A stretch of DNA of 64,000 bases from Perkinsus olseni (Eukaryota; Perkinsozoa; Perkinsida; Perkinsidae): the NCBI GenBank assembly GCA_013115135.1, contig JABANP010000182.1:30041-94040 (forward strand), in the 5' to 3' direction. Both the position numbers and the translations under genes were made by a program. Every line of letters starts with the position of its first letter. The first letter of the stretch is position 1. The notes under the pieces are model-generated. The model searched no databases, was not told the origin of the DNA, and worked only from the letters and a program-made list of their open reading frames with translations. Positions 44,659 through 55,755 of this stretch are shown one piece after another.

Positions 44659-45930
44659 CTAGTCATTGTAGGACAGGATTAGTTTAGCAAAGCAGCTGCC
44701 ACATGGGGCCAAATCTACTCGGCGATCTATAGGAATAGGATTGTTCAACGTTATCCACGCAAAACGTTCATTTAGCATGCGGTTTTCTTCCTGAGATAGA
44801 TGCCGACAGTTGAAAGGCCCCGGGACAGTTGCAATCACCGGGGCATCATCATAGTAAAGTACGTCGGCCCTATTAGAGGTCTTAGGGAGAGGCACCACGA
44901 ACGGAGTCTTGCCTTCCAGAAAACAGAGGCAATCTGATATAGCGAAACCAGCCTGCTGCTGATAAACTCTGAAGTCGTCCAATACAAATATCTCAGGCTT
45001 GCACTCGTCCAGGATAGCCAGCGGATAGCTGCCGGACGACAGCCCGACAGCCTTGAACAAAACGGAGATATGTTTGATCAAGTAGCTTTTGCCACAGGCT
45101 GAGGGCCCCGCCAACATCAGGTTGTGGTTTCTGCTGCGACCATTTATGAGCGTGCGCCTGATGGCGCGAACGAATGAGTGGACCGGCACTTCATTCCTGG
45201 TCAGAATAGTCTCGATAGCACTGGAGGTGACGCCGTTGCACGCACATACATCGGAATCGGCTGTCTCCTCCAAAATTTGCATCCGCGATTTGGATGCTCT
45301 TATCAGATCACGCTCCGCAGACTCCATCCCCCATATCCTCTTGAGCATAGTACCCGGTGTATCCCGGTGATCCAGAATGAAGCTCTTCAGGTTTTTTTCT
45401 TTGCTGGCCGCAGCCAGAAACTCCCGCTCCGTCTTCAGTTTTCTGCTCACCACCCACCCCGCAATATCGCTCAGGCGACGGATTTTGCAACCTTCACCAG
45501 CTTCCTGTTTCTCGTCCACGATGCGCAGCTCCCGCTGTAGAGGTTCCGAGGGATACGGCGGATGACCCTCGCTCAAGAAGGGAGCAACATCTTCTTTGAC
45601 GCAGTATTTATACGAGGCGAGATAGGATTTGAAGGCTTTGAAGCCCACGGCAACACGGTGGCGCAACAACCAGCGCGCTATTCTTCTCCAGCGGTGCCGA
45701 CGAGAAGACCTGGTTGCGGCGTGATAGTGAGTTTTGGAGTCGGAATGCTTTTCACTGGCGACGCAAAAGTAGAGTAAGGGCACGTCATGCTCTTTGAAGG
45801 CTTCTTGAATGACCTTGCCGAAGTCTGCTTTGGTCAAATCCAGTTCTGGCCGCAGCAGTGATTCACTGCCATCGCATGGGTGAGACCATGTTATTAGATA
45901 GAAGCAAGAGTAGTCTGGTGACGCTCGCAA
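44659..45930 (-). CDS. rep: Rep-like protein: HUH endonuclease plus SF3 helicase
   Basis: 423 codons, uninterrupted. N-terminal rolling-circle endonuclease: motif I FYLITWSHP (10-18), motif II HYH (68-70, the metal-binding HUH) and motif III YCVK (109-112, catalytic Tyr). C-terminal superfamily 3 helicase: Walker A GPSACGKS (275-282), Walker B VLDD (316-319), motif C near 365-374. This is the layout of CRESS-DNA-virus-like Rep proteins and related replicons. No ATG exists upstream in frame: the frame runs across the array junction at 45952 to a stop, so the natural 5' end appears cut off. An endogenised viral or plasmid-like Rep is the likely origin. Confidence 0.85.
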   Translation of the reverse strand: MRASPDYSCFYLITWSHPCDGSESLLRPELDLTKADFGKVIQEAFKEHDVPLLYFCVASEKHSDSKTHYHAATRSSRRHRWRRIARWLLRHRVAVGFKAFKSYLASYKYCVKEDVAPFLSEGHPPYPSEPLQRELRIVDEKQEAGEGCKIRRLSDIAGWVVSRKLKTEREFLAAASKEKNLKSFILDHRDTPGTMLKRIWGMESAERDLIRASKSRMQILEETADSDVCACNGVTSSAIETILTRNEVPVHSFVRAIRRTLINGRSRNHNLMLAGPSACGKSYLIKHISVLFKAVGLSSGSYPLAILDECKPEIFVLDDFRVYQQQAGFAISDCLCFLEGKTPFVVPLPKTSNRADVLYYDDAPVIATVPGPFNCRHLSQEENRMLNERFAWITLNNPIPIDRRVDLAPCGSCFAKLILSYND

Positions 45931-46936
45931 CGGAGCATCATTGGGGATATTGATCCTGAACAGATCCAGGGCCCCGATTCAGGCGGAAAGCAGGAGAGAA
46001 TCTCTCCGGAAAAGGATCTCTCGGAGAGTGACGTCGGTCCCAGCCAGTATGCTAAGCATACTATGCTCCATCATGAACTTCATGACATGAAGCCTTCATG
46101 TGAATCCTACGGATGGCCCAGGTTCGATACCTCTGAGGGACCGCCTCTGTACCGTAAAGTAAATTCCAGTTCACCAACATCCCTATGTCCTATGGGTGAA
46201 CGGACGTGATTGGCGCCTCTAACGTAGCCTCGGCGCGGCGGGGACAGCGCGCACAATTTTCTAGCACGCATACACACGGTGTGAAGTATCGGCCCGACAC
46301 TATCGGGGTGGCCTTAGCAGAACCAAAGAAGAGGGGAAGTCGATGTAGACAAGTCGGAGTGGTTCTTGATGTCACAGTAGTTCTGGGTGGCCTCAATCTC
46401 AAATTGAGATTCTCAATACTTGGAACTCGAAGTCAGAGGTGTAGTAATTGGACGGTCGGGTTGCAGTGATCAGTACCACGTAGGAGGGATCCCACAGTGG
46501 AAGCAAATGAGTTAACTCGTACTAGAGTCTCTCTCACACACAAAATCTCAGCTTAGGGCCTCCTAAAAATGAAACCGCTGACGGTTATATGCAGACAAAC
46601 TGAGGCGCGCGCCAACAACCGTCCCTGCCCTTTCGAACCAGCGGTTCGTCACGGACACCCAGCTCGTGATATGACAGCCGAGCCAAGTCTGGGATGACTC
46701 CAGTGGGGTCTTGTCATCCCTGGTCGTTGCGCAGCACGCGGTTGCGATGTCCAGCGATGATCAGATTGAAAGGTTCTTCAATAATGAGCAATACATGAAT
46801 TGGTCATCACGTCTTCCTGCTCGAAGGCCTCGACCGAATTCTTCTGGATCTTCCCCAATCCTAGCGTTCACCAACTCAGTCGCCAGTCCTCCGACGTTTG
46901 CTCCAGCTACTGTTAATTATTTTTTACAGCAAATAT

Positions 46937-47215
46937 TCAATGGTGGGCCTCGTACAAAGCAGAGGCGGGAAACCAAAAGTTTTGCCTGCCCGGCACTACA
47001 ATAAGCCCCTGCGAGCACCGAGATACTGCATGAGGGCCCCAACAAAGTTGATTGAAGGACTTGCGTCGCTTCAAATCAAGAATTAATTCATATAAATGGT
47101 AAGGGACACCACCTTTGACCCTCTTCCTAGCCTGCTTCAGGAGCGGACAGGAGAGGAGGTAGTGCCGCGCGATCCCCACCGGCGTCCCACAGTCACACTC
47201 TGGCGAGTTGACCAC
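46937..47215 (-). pseudogene. LINE-like reverse transcriptase C-terminal fragment, copy 2
   Basis: Same relic as 30676-30960. Here the frame keeps the full knuckle PECDCGTPVGIARHYLLSCP; one copy has a one-base change in this motif. Confidence 0.6.
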
Positions 47216-47275
47216 CCCGCATCTATAGAGATGCGCTGGGGTTGGGCCCTTTCCGAATACGATGGCACTGCTAGT

Positions 47276-47369
47276 TGCCGTGACTTCCCCGCGTTACGCG
47301 GGGAAGTCACCTATTTCCTCAGTCACGGCCAATTCGCTCGTTTGTACGCGGGCCGCGTACAAACGAGCG
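47276..47369. repeat. compound palindrome present in copy 2 only
   Basis: 47280-47294/47296-47310 (15-bp arms, centre T) and 47335-47351/47353-47369 (17-bp arms, centre G), plus GCCGTGAC at 47276-47283 inverted at 47322-47329. Copy 1 has a simple 39-bp stretch where copy 2 has 103 bp. Confidence 0.95.
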
Positions 47370-47934
47370 TGTGAAGCGCAGTAAAAGAAGTCGTTTACAG
47401 AAGTGCCCGTGCCTTACAGTAAGGCAGTCTTTTGGCAGAAGTGCCCAAAGACCCTGTTACGGGGTCCCAGTATCACATCCAGGTTCTTCAACACTAGAGA
47501 TGGGCAAATTTAGGGTTTTAATGAAGGTTAACTTGTTAAACTAGGTTAAATACCGATACGGATGGTCGCGTCGCTCCGCCATCGCAGTAGTTGGTGGCGT
47601 AGGCATGAAACCGTGAGGCGAGCGAGCTCCGACCACGTCCCACCTGGCGTGACCCGGTTAAGGCTAGACGGCGATGACTGATTTTCTCCCCATCCCACCA
47701 CTCCCGGGAGCAAGTACCGAAGAGGGTGTAGACACGCACTGTCGGCAGACTCAGGCTCTGGGTCGCCGAGTGCCTTGCCCTCGTCGGTGCTTCACGGGCC
47801 GGTTCGTACCGAACCGACCTACCAGCCCCACGCGACTAGGAGTGGGATATTTAACTACGGAACGGTACGGACTACGGGAACCAACCGTAGCACGGTACGG
47901 TTACGGAAGAAGGGTACGGATGACGAAACAACCT

Positions 47935-47956
47935 GTTTCTTGAAGAAACTTTCTCC
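47935..47956. repeat. 22-bp palindromic footprint, u = GTTTCTCC
   Basis: Fits with one paired substitution (C to T on one arm, matching G to A on the other). Plain 8-mer at 31290-31297. Confidence 0.85.
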
Positions 47957-48730
47957 TTATCTGCAGAGTTTGTCAACTCAAGTTGAGTTGACATGGACAT
48001 TCCAGTCGTTCGAAGTGAAGGCGGCGTGTGAGAAGCATCAGAGCGAAAGAATTCGAAAATCCGCGCCTACTTCAGCCACCTTGTGAAAAAAACGGAGCGT
48101 AGCGGCCATAGGCTTGAAGCCTATCGTGCGAACGCCTAACAACGCCCGCCGAAAATCCCGAGAAAACCAGTCTAGCCCCACTTTCTCCATGGTATGGAAG
48201 CGAATAAGGCTGAAAGTTGGAGCATATACGTTTTCGAGCATGGGGAATCCGAATCTACCACTGAAATTAACTCAGGAGGTACGAGTGATACTTTTTTTTA
48301 CGGTCCGTAAACCATTCGACGGAATGGAGTAGGGAGAGGACTATAATAATGCTATAAAGCTATAACCCTCTCGCTAAAGCAACGAACCGCGCGACATTAA
48401 TAGTGTTTTCACGAACAAAGTCGTCTTTATCCTCCATAATACGAGAATGCCCGAAACATTGAATTCGAATATTCTCATATTTTTGGCAATCGAATAATCT
48501 AATAATATTAGACTAATAGCATGGCCACGGTCCTTAGAATTAGAATATCACTCGTCTCGGGTGCTCTCCAATACTCAACGAAGTCACATCGACGCATGTG
48601 CTACCAAAGATAGATATTATCTACCGAAATACTCCACCACGGCCCCTATGCTGCGCTCACCATCGACAGTAGACTCAGTAGTAGTGTGTCGAGGATCCAA
48701 GAATGAGGCAGCAACAGATATATGACCAAC

Positions 48731-48752
48731 GATGTCGACGACATCATGTCGT
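48731..48752. repeat. 22-bp palindromic footprint, u = GATGTCGT
   Basis: Perfect. Plain 8-mer at 32286-32293. Confidence 0.95.
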
Positions 48753-49481
48753 CCTCACCGTCCACCACCAAGGAGCGCTTGAAGTAATTCTCGACAGAGG
48801 ATAGTACCCTCAGGATACCAAAGCTCGACTATTACTTGAATACCTTGCTGTGACCGCTTGCTTGAGCTTCCGACCCAATCCTCGGGTAACCGGCAGTTAC
48901 TAACTGCCCTTACAGACGATATAGTGGGTAATGTAGACCCCGAAAACTTGATGGTGGCCTGCTAAAGGTAACAAGGAGGCTTTGCAAACTATCGATGAGC
49001 TCCTCATCTGACGGAGACAAAGCGTTCACAGCATACGACTATATCATGCCTTCATGTACAGGGCCTGTACTACAGGCGAAGTTTGTCCGAAGTTCGGATG
49101 CCGAACCACGACGAGTCAAGCATTGCTGTTTATACCTTGCGAACCCCTCCCTGAATGTCGAGAACCACGATAACAACTTCTGGGGTGATTCCAGCGCACC
49201 ACTACATCCCTAGGTATGACACGGAACCTATGACCATCAGGGACTCCCTTACCAATGGTCGGAACCCTGACAGGGAGGGACTCTTGCACAGACTGTTGGA
49301 GTAGATCGAGCACGATGTTCGACTGTCTAAAGAATCGGCCATGATTACGGAGCTTCTTCAAGAGGTTTCCAATGCCTTTGGTCGATCTATTTGTCCTCCG
49401 ACCCACATCTTCTCCCCAAGCTTCATCGTAGGAGTCGTCAATATCAGCAGATGCCTCGAACCCATCCGCTTCAATTATTTA

Positions 49482-49503
49482 GTCTGGGGCCCAGACTCAG
49501 GGC
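49482..49503. repeat. 22-bp palindromic footprint, u = GTCTGGGC
   Basis: One mismatch. Plain 8-mer at 33042-33049. Confidence 0.85.
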
Positions 49504-49673
49504 TTTATTGAATAGCTCTGAGTTTTTGCTAATTTGGTCCGGGCCTGACTAAATTGCTCTGGGGTTTTACTGATTCGCTCAGGGGTTTCACTAAGTAGGT
49601 CTTGAAATGGTATATATTCAGTGAACGGGGTAGTCTGGCCATCCCTGCTTACTCGTCATTGACAGTCGATACG

Positions 49674-49695
49674 GCAGGCGCCGCCTGCCAGGCGG
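49674..49695. repeat. 22-bp palindromic footprint, u = GCAGGCGG (copy 2)
   Basis: Perfect. Plain 8-mer in copy 3 at 62945-62952. Confidence 0.95.
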
Positions 49696-50227
49696 CGTCA
49701 GCTCGGACAACTGTTGTACGTCGGGATCTGTCAGACTTATTCGGTCCACTCTCCTGCTGAGTTCGGGCCCACTTCCGAGGTCTTTGAGGCAGTTTCCCTA
49801 CGATGTAGCGGCTATGGTCACTCGAACGCGGCTTGTCTACGGACCACTGGAGTGAAGTTACCGCATTAGCATAATTTGGGTCCCGGGCTCTAACCCCACG
49901 AGAAACCGGTAGTTCTTTGCGGACAGTTTGATTTGCTCACTCGATGTTCATCTCGGAGTAGTCGGAGTAGGGACAGTCTCACCTCGCTACTGGTTCCGTA
50001 TTCCTAATGCGGTGGACGAGCGCCCGACTGCGAAGCCGACTGTTGAGCACGACGCGTCAAACGCGTCCTGTTTAAACTGTCGTAGTTCGATTCGGCGAAT
50101 CGGATTCGCGCATGCGTCAATTCGGGCTAAGCGACTTTCCGCAGCCGCTGCAGGTTTGGGGAGTTCCGAAGCTCTCGTACGAACTCGCTGGAAGAGGTCT
50201 GCGGATGTGAGATTCTCACAGTGAGTC

Positions 50228-50249
50228 TCACTGACTCAGTGACACTGAG
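50228..50249. repeat. 22-bp palindromic footprint, u = TCACTGAG (copy 2)
   Basis: Perfect. Plain 8-mer at 63494-63501. Confidence 0.95.
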
Positions 50250-50462
50250 TGACATTCACTTCCCTCCAAGGACCCGGAAACTTCGGGCCAAAACCCAGCT
50301 CCAGACTCATTGTGGAATTCTACTAAGGGCCTTGTGCACACTCAGCTTGAGTGACTCAAGCGCCCACTCTTGTTGAGGGTCCCTAAGTTGAGGGAGCTCT
50401 TGATGAGTGGTCACTACAAGAGGTTGTACAAAAGAACAAAAACATTCACGGGACACCCGGCA

Positions 50463-50484
50463 CTACAGTCACTGTAGTACAGTG
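50463..50484. repeat. 22-bp palindromic footprint, u = CTACAGTG (copy 2)
   Basis: Perfect. Plain 8-mer at 63588-63595. Confidence 0.95.
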
Positions 50485-51381
50485 CCTGACACCGACCCCT
50501 TGCGATGAATAACGGTGACGTACACTGTGTCTCCCGCAGAGGACTACTTTGGATTTTCCCTCGGTATAAGAAGTATATTAAGGGGCCTTTTCTTACCATT
50601 AATTACCGTCCTCGCGAGATAATCCCGTAAACGGTCGGACATGTTCACGAGCCCTGACTTGGCAACTTTCCCCTGGAACTCTGGAAGGTCTCCTGAGTCT
50701 GCTGAGCAGGCTCGGCTCTTGCGCTCAGTAACGGGTGCCTGAGAGGCTCTTAGTGAGAGATCTCCAGCAAATCACAGAGTTATCGAAAAGCAAGGAGGGA
50801 GTACGGTGCCACGTAATAGTGGTTTCTACTGTGAGAACCACCGTACTACCTCCGAACAAAGGGGGGGAGGGCGAAGTACTCCAGAAGGTCAACGCCGGTG
50901 ACGTCGCGACGTGGGGACACTGTCCCGGTACAGTCGAGGTTGGGGAGTTCCAGATACTTTGCGAGCTCCTCGACAGACGCGGACGATTAAGAGGGGATCT
51001 TGGGAGGTCCACCGATTGTCTAAGCACCAGCTGCTGCTCAGTCGTGGCTCACAGCCTTGAATACTAGTCGGGGGATATGTGAGAGCGTCTATTGTATGCT
51101 CTATTCTGGTCGATGGACTGCTAGCCTAGCTTACACGCATGCACAACTGAACAGGATAAGCTTTGGTAGCAGCAAAAACTTCCGGACTAGATGTCTGATG
51201 AGCGCCTGTAGTGAAGGGACAAACGGACAACTAGCAAAGCCGTAAGTAGAGACCAGATGTAGGCAACTTTTACGCTGTCTGCTTCCTTCTGACATTTCCG
51301 TATATAGCACCTATCTTACGCGGAGTAAGAATCGTATGGTAAGAGGCTATGATCTGCGTAGACCCTGGATACCTTCACACC

Positions 51382-53046
51382 ATGGCCACCTTCCAGCAGC
51401 TCATTCTCCTGCTCTGCTCCGCTCCTGCGCTGATAATGGTGGACGGTGGCTTAGCTCCTGAGAGTGCCGGCAACGACAACAACAACCTGCAACCCATTCC
51501 CGAAGAATGCCTCGGTGGTTTCAGAAGCTCGGCCTTTCGAGGGTGAGTTCGAACTTCCCTGGGCGGGGTTCATCGTTCCATGGGAGAGCGCCTACAAGAG
51601 AGGGCGCCTCGATTCTTCTATATCACGATATCCCGAGGATGTTTTGCTCTCATCAGTGAGATATGCATGCCGCCCTTCTTGAACCATATGATCGTGCAAG
51701 CAGCCACATCGACAATCAGGGACGAGCTAAGGAGACTAGAGTGAGTGAGAGAGACCGCCCGTTGGGATACTAATCTGTCACTCAGGCAAGATGTCAGTGA
51801 CAAAACCTACTTCCTGGTTGAGCTATACCATGTCACTTTCTCCGAAGAGGGTAAGACGGGTATGAGCTAGCTCAGGCGCTGGCCCGGCGCCGCTGTTTCT
51901 TGTTATATCCTCAACATTTCCTCGTCTTCCCCAGGTGCGACTTATGAGAATCAGCTCCGTGTTGGCCCACAAGACTACCTCATTCATACCGTGATTGAGG
52001 AGCCCCGCCAAGATCAATCAGCTGAGCTCCCTCAGTTCGTTGTCCGCACTGTTGAGGTCGTCTCGTGGACCCCAAGGAGACATCTTACGTCCCACGAGTC
52101 TCCAATATTCCGTAGAACGCTCCAGGCGAAGACCACGGTGGCCCCAGAAAGCGAGAAGTTCAGCTTCACAACACAGATTGATGGGGTCCTTTGGGGCAAA
52201 ACTACTCTAACACGTTCTTATTATCGCCACATGCCTCCTGAGGGCGTCGAGATCAAGGGGATACTCATACAGTACCACGGTTGGGGTGGCTCATGCGAGG
52301 AGTGGGAGAAGTACTCTAAGACGTCCACTTTTACCGATGAACACGGCCTGATTTTGATAACCGCCTGCGGGAGTAATTACGGATGGCATTCAAGGGCTCT
52401 CTACTCGGTGAACGGATGGAATGCGGGTACCTGCTGCATTCAGAGACAAGACATCGACGATGTGGAGTACACGAAGATTATCCTCGAGAGGGAGAACAAA
52501 AAAAATCTGCCCGTCTATGGTTACGGTTACAGTAATGGTGGTATGATGGTGGAATCCCTTTTGTGCCACAAAGTCATTCAAGGAGCCGTCGCCGTCAATG
52601 CTGTATTGGCTTTGAATCCTGGTCTACAAGGGAGCTTCAAGACCTGTGATAATCTCTATAATAATGCTTCCTTGGGTCCAAAGCCCTCAGTGCCAAGGGT
52701 GGCCAGTGTACACTGCATCGATGATGAAGTCGTTCCCTACAAGGGTTCAGTCTTGAGCAAAGATGATACTATCTGGGGCACCGCCACTCTTTTCCCAAGA
52801 ACCAACAGAGATATCAGACGTTGGGCCCGTAGATTCGGATGCGCGGAGAAGGACACTACTTTGGCTCCGTTCAACGGGACATCACTGAAGGAGTGGAACT
52901 GTCCAGGAGAGCAGCGCGCCGTCTCTATCAAGAGGTCCAACTGTGGCAAGGACAAAGGGTGGCTCGAGTACGCCCATTCTGTTGTTAGAACCGACGAGTT
53001 CGACCCGGCCAAATGGGCTGTTGATTTCTTTCTTCACCTTGACTAA
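51382..53046 (+). CDS. secreted PHB-depolymerase/feruloyl-esterase-like hydrolase, gene D
   Basis: The best-preserved family member. Exons 51382-51542, 51657-51740, 51786-51850, 51935-53046 total 1422 nt, giving 473 residues with a signal peptide MATFQQLILLLCSAPALIM. The alpha/beta-hydrolase domain occupies roughly residues 195-470: ILIQYHGWGG, LILITACGSNYGW, nucleophile Ser303 in GYGYSNGG, acid Asp366 or Asp367 in HCIDDEVVPY, base His451 in EYAHSVV. Paired cysteines suggest an extracellular enzyme. The family (COG3509/LpqC-like) hydrolyses short polyester or phenolic esters; the substrate here is unknown. Exon lengths 161/84/65 are shared by the intact family members. The ATG at 51382 is preferred over one 33 bases upstream because the hydrophobic core follows it directly. 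Confidence 0.9.
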
Positions 53047-53426
53047 TCTTTTCATTAGGCCTTCAGCTGCAAAACTGGTCAGCTGCTTCTACTTCTCCTC
53101 ATTCCAGCAGAACTTCATTACCCTGCCATAATGGCAATGGCGTTAATGATGAGTTCGGGATGTATGACGATAATCGGAGTCTGATCAGCGGACTCGATCT
53201 TTCTATTTCCGCATTTCTTTGTAGAACATTTCCCCGTCTTTCCTACGTTGGCACACAAAGCGTGAATGCAATTTCCCCTACCCTCTTCGACACGCATGAT
53301 TGCATCCGTTGTCTGCGCGGCGTAGTATTACCAAGTTCGTTGAGATAGTCACTGTGACATAGTCACAATAAGTTTATATAAAAATACCGTTGATTCAACA
53401 CCGGTATTCCAGGATGTCTTCGAGTA

Positions 53427-53615
53427 CTAAGTTGAATGAAGAGATGACACTGAAGAGTGGAAGTGGCCAGGAGAGGAGCGCGCCGTCTCTACTTATAAAG
53501 AGGTTCGACTACGGCAAGGACAAAGGGTGGCCCTGATTTGGCCCATTCTGCTGTCAGAACAGACGAGTTCGACCCTGCAAGATGGGCCGTTGATTTCTTT
53601 CTTGGTCTGAACTAA
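53427..53615 (+). pseudogene. 3' remnant of esterase B in the second array
   Basis: Matches 39279-39467 to the stop. It is fused to the end of the repeat unit, so about 2.3 kb equivalent to 36972-39278 (the rest of B) is missing from the second array. Confidence 0.9.
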
Positions 53616-54756
53616 TCTTTTTATCAGGACTTCAGCTGCGAAACCGATCAGCTGATCCTACTTCTGATTCCAACAGAGCTCCATTACCCCTGCCAGAATT
53701 GCCATGGTGCTAATGAGTAGCCCAGGATGTATGATGATTAGATCCGGAGTATATTTCATTTTCCCGTTCGACAGATCCCCGTGCCTTACTACCTTAGCCG
53801 ACGAGGTGTATGTGCCACTTCCCACACCTTCGACACGCGATGATTGCATCCGTTGTTATTCCTGTGTACTACGCAGTGCGTAGTAATATCAACTTTTTCA
53901 TAAGATAGAGTCACTTGAATTTCTATGAAAGACCTTCCACTCAACACAGGTCTTCTACCTTTCATTCTCGTAGTAGTGTTGAGTCCCAGCAGTTGCGAGG
54001 ATGACGGTCTAGAAGGCTAACGGAAATGAATCGCTTTACGTTTTCTATCGTTGCAATATACATTACCATGCACCATGCATTTCTCAGAGACGACATGGTA
54101 ACAGCATGTATCCTCATGAATCCCCAATCACTCATCAGTCGCAGCAGTGGGATACAGCAATGCTGCAACAGCATGCGCAATCTAACGAGTCCCTCTCGTG
54201 TTACCGGCAATAACTTCTCACCCAGAGCTCATATGGTCCTGAGATTTCAACTATGAGCTCTCCTCACATTGCTATATGGTTTAAACATGTCACGGACCGA
54301 ATTATCGACAGTGTCTCGAATCCTCGGCCCGATATATTTGTAGCAATCACTTCTCTCTTCGTGGCCTTTCGATGACTCGTAACTAGTGGAAGTCAGAAAG
54401 CTCATTCATGAATGATAAAGATGGTTCAGCAGTCTCGCACTGCACGCGACATATGCTTCGGATGATGCAAACCTGTGGAAGCACAAGCTGAATTTCGAGC
54501 TGAGTCGGATACGGACTCCGTGAGTCTGAAAAGAGGTTTCGGATCCTGCCAGGAGGAAAGGAACCTAATCTGAGTTGGACTGCGTACGGTACAGTCTGTA
54601 CCCTCGAGGTCCTCAGGCTGAGGAATGCTTCTGACAATCTGTCTGATGGCATTGCATGTCGGATCGACACTGTCAGAGACTACAGAGAGTCTCCAACTGG
54701 AAGTTCCAGTTACTGAAAACACATCGCCAAGATTATAACTAAACTGGAACTGGTGC

Positions 54757-54793
54757 GTTTGACTATAAACTCACTGTGAGTTTATAGTCAAAC
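54757..54793. repeat. perfect palindrome, 18-bp arms, one central base
   Basis: 54757-54774 and 54776-54793 around T54775. The first array has only the inner 12-bp-arm version. Confidence 0.95.
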
Positions 54794-55634
54794 TGTGAGT
54801 TACCTCACACAGTGAGGTGCAGCGCAGTTGGGTCTATGCCTACCTGAGACGAAATGCCTCGAGGGCAAGGCGAACTCTGAAGCCTCACCCGAGAAGAAGC
54901 AGAGGAGAGCAAACTCAGAGAGAGGACAGCTAGACAGCTCTAGCCTGGGCTAGCTGTTGTTAGATAGCTAGCTAGCTAAGCCAGCTAGCCCAACACAAGC
55001 TACAGCACGCGAAAACAAGGAGTCTGATCTATGTTTGAGGATAGCACGTAGGATCCCAGACTCTGGGAGATCATTTGCGAACTGAAACCGCCTCGGCGGT
55101 CCGTGGGTTTCAGGAACGCGCGTACACGCGAATCTCGACTGAAATGGATAGAATATGCTATAATTCCCATTATACTCGACATCATGCCCTCCCGGAGATG
55201 GGTGAGTAAAACCAGCGCGGTTGTTATTACTAATAAAGCTCAGCACGCATTGCGAGCGCACTAAACGGACGCACTGCTTAGCTGAGGCCCTCAGCTGAGG
55301 GACACTGGTCCCTCAGCCTGAGGGACAGTAGGTCCCCTCAGCCTGGAGGACAGTAGCGTCCCTCAGCTAGCTATCCCTCAGCCAGCGTTCGCATCAGCGG
55401 ACAGGGTCACTAGGAAAGCAACCGGCGACAGTAATCTTCCCTAACCCTAGCAGGGCAGTGTTCCTGGGACACTCTCACGGAGAGCGTCTGAGAGCCTCTC
55501 AGAGAGCACCAAGGAGTCTTACTGTAGGAGTGAGCCTGACGCATCCCCGATGATGCTAGACCAACACGACACAAACAGCAGCAAGTTCAACTATCTCCAC
55601 TGCTGCGGGATTGGCGCGCCAATGGCGGTGCCAA

Positions 55635-55700
55635 CCGGTGCTGAAAGAATTGAGCCAGCACCGCCGGTGCACAGCCTAATTCTTTCAGCACCGGTAATGC
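55635..55700. repeat. inverted duplication upstream of esterase E
   Basis: ACCGGTGCTGAAAGAATT and its reverse complement flank a centre that itself contains GCACCG-C-CGGTGC. C and F have a single copy of the GCTGAAAGAATTGAG-like text. Confidence 0.85.
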
Positions 55701-55755
55701 ATGATATGACATTGAAGACATTATCGCTGCGCAGACTTGGATATCCCTCGTAGGT

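Larger units (their letters stand above)
44293..45951. mobile_element. Rep-encoding insert at the array junction
   Basis: The esterase 3' flank stops matching E at about 44292, and the second array unit begins at 45952. Everything between is unique in the window: a GC-rich inverted repeat (44323-44418) and a minus-strand Rep-like frame. About 1.66 kb, similar in scale to a small Rep-encoding replicon. Limits are inferred from where paralogous sequence ends. Confidence 0.6.
45952..53426. repeat. segmental repeat unit, copy 2
   Basis: Second copy of 29663-36971, same orientation, 7475 bp against 7309 bp. Main differences: an extra ~330-bp block at about 47517-47850, absence of the ~205-bp hairpin block near 31950-32155, a replaced segment near 48290-48515, and several 14-bp palindromic gains or empty sites. 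Confidence 0.95.
53616..55755. other. spacer between B remnant and esterase E
   Basis: Copy of 39468-41872 without the gag fragment. Contains the long palindrome at 54757-54793 and runs of CCCTCAG/CTGAGGG repeats at 55280-55385. No gene supported. Many single-base differences from the first copy. Confidence 0.7.
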
